DNA of 64,000 bases from Bolinopsis microptera (Eukaryota > Ctenophora > Tentaculata > Lobata > Bolinopsidae), in the NCBI RefSeq assembly GCF_026151205.1, contig NC_087075.1:13405628-13469627 (forward strand), in the 5' to 3' direction. The translations under genes were made by a program, and so were the position numbers. Under the pieces are notes generated by a model, which worked only from the letters and a program-made list of their open reading frames with translations, did no database searches and had not been told where the DNA came from. Every line of letters starts with the position of its first letter. Position 1 is the stretch's first letter. Shown here piece after piece: positions 63,001 to 64,000 of the stretch.

Positions 63001-64000
63001 CAGAGGCAGAGCTACAGTTATACAGTATAGTGCCCACTCCCCGTATTATAATTAGTTAATTAGTTAATTATTTAATTAGTTAATAACCTCCATCAGTAGC
63101 GAGCACAGTTAGAGAGATAACTTGATAGTCAGTATCAGGCAGAGGCAGAGCTACAGTTATACAGTATAATAGTGCCCACTCCCCGTATTATAATTAGTTA
63201 ATTAGTTAATTATTTAATTAGTTAATAACCTCCATCAGTAGCGAGCACAGTTAGAGAGATAACTTGATAGTCAGTATCAGGCAGAGGCAGAGCTACAGTT
63301 ATAATACAGTATAGTGCCCACTCCCCGTATTATAATTAGTTAATTAGTTAATTAGTTAATTAGTTAATAACCTCCATCAGTAGCGAGCACAGTTAGAGAG
63401 ATAACTTGATAGTCAGTATCAGGCAGAGGCAGAGCTACAGTTATACAGTATAGTGCCCACTCCCCGTATTATAATTAGTTAATTAGTTAATTATTTAATT
63501 AGTTAATAACCTCCATCAGTAGCGAGCACAGTTAGAGAGATAACTTGATAGTCAGTATCAGGCAGAGGCAGAGCTACAGTTATACAGTATAATAGTGCCC
63601 ACTCCCCGTATTATAATTAGTTAATTAGTTAATTAGTTAATTAGTTAATAACCTCCATCAGTAGCGAGCACAGTTAGAGAGATAACTTGATAGTCAGTAT
63701 CAGGCAGAGGCAGAGCTACAGTTATACAGTATAATAGTGCCCACTCCCCGTATTATAATTAGTTAATTAGTTAATTAGTTAATTAGTTAATAACCTCCAT
63801 CAGTAGCGAGCACAGTTAGAGAGATAACTTGATAGTCAGTATCAGGCAGAGGCAGAGCTACAGTTATAGTGCCCACTCCCCGTATTATAATTAGTTAATT
63901 AGTTAATTAGTTAATTAGTTAATAACCTCCATCAGTAGCGAGCACAGTTAGAGAGATAACTTGATAGTCAGTATCAGGCAGAGGCAGAGCTACAGTTATA
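57039..64000 (-). repeat. About 140-bp array of cadherin exon end plus 5' splice site (at least 42 copies)
   Basis: CCTCCATCAGTAGCGAGCAC recurs about every 132-144 bp: 26 times from 57043 to 60534 and 16 times from 61819 to 63925, continuing off the right edge. Read on the minus strand each unit encodes LPLPDTDYQVISLTVLATDG, the C-terminal strand of a cadherin repeat. The donor GGAG/GTTATTAAC and AT-rich intron follow. The frame joins in phase 1 to exon 55334-55165. An AG preceding CTCTGCC would define a 63-nt phase 1-1 core. The two blocks are separated by a TIR element at 60610-61749. Confidence 0.95.
60610..61749. mobile_element. 1.14-kb TIR element inserted in the exon-donor array
   Basis: The ends CAGTGAAAGCAGTATTAATG and the complement of the right end (CAGTGAAAGCAGGATTAATG) are inverted repeats of about 20 bp with one mismatch. 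The interrupted array unit resumes directly at 61751. Target duplication is not clean (ATA on both sides with one extra G). Two (GC)n tracts at 60986 and 61164 each follow GTTTGTAAAA. No transposase is seen. Confidence 0.85.

Noticed and set aside
57039..64000. Cluster of about 42 complete cadherin exons encoding many EC repeats
   Set aside because: Each unit holds only the end of one EC-repeat exon, not a full repeat, and all encode the same residues.

Overview
This is nuclear DNA from an animal. It has spliced genes with GT-AG introns, a classical-type cadherin with a p120-catenin-like juxtamembrane motif, a CR1-like LINE with PHD and CCCH zinc-finger ORF1 domains, tRNA-derived SINEs, many TIR/MITE elements and much minisatellite DNA. 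The phylum cannot be fixed from the sequence. An invertebrate or early-branching animal fits best. Nothing prokaryotic or organellar was seen.

Layout. 1-8 kb: a 99-bp tandem repeat, fragments of non-LTR retroelements on the minus strand, and a three-layer nest of DNA transposons (5932-7791). 8.3-14.4 kb: a plus-strand three-exon gene for an unrecognised acidic protein. Its large second intron holds a SINE, an intronless BTB-domain gene, minisatellites and a palindromic MITE. 15-28 kb: a 23-bp minisatellite invaded by a hAT-type MITE, then mostly AT-rich sequence with many short tandem repeats and few convincing genes.

28-64 kb: the minus-strand 3' part of a cadherin gene. Twelve exons can be joined with matching phases: six extracellular (55334 down to 52424), two covering the membrane region (30949 to 30469) and four cytoplasmic (29404 to 28064). 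The 21.5-kb intron between 52423 and 30950 contains a 6.8-kb TIR element (32380-39172, 5-bp TSD TTAGT) that carries a spliced gene, a CR1-like LINE (about 42480-48965) whose ORF1 is split by a TA-flanked TIR element, and several minisatellites.

The most unusual feature is that the cadherin gene carries tandem arrays across its splice junctions. At least 42 copies of a roughly 140-bp unit (57043-64000) each hold the 3' end of a cadherin exon, its 5' splice site and the start of the intron. A second array of nine donors with an 89-bp period lies after the transmembrane exon (about 29689-30520). A 3' splice site is tripled near 29020-29120. In the large array the 63-nt exon-like core is of length divisible by three and phase 1-1. 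The substitutions I noticed in it are all synonymous, and its only indel is in frame.
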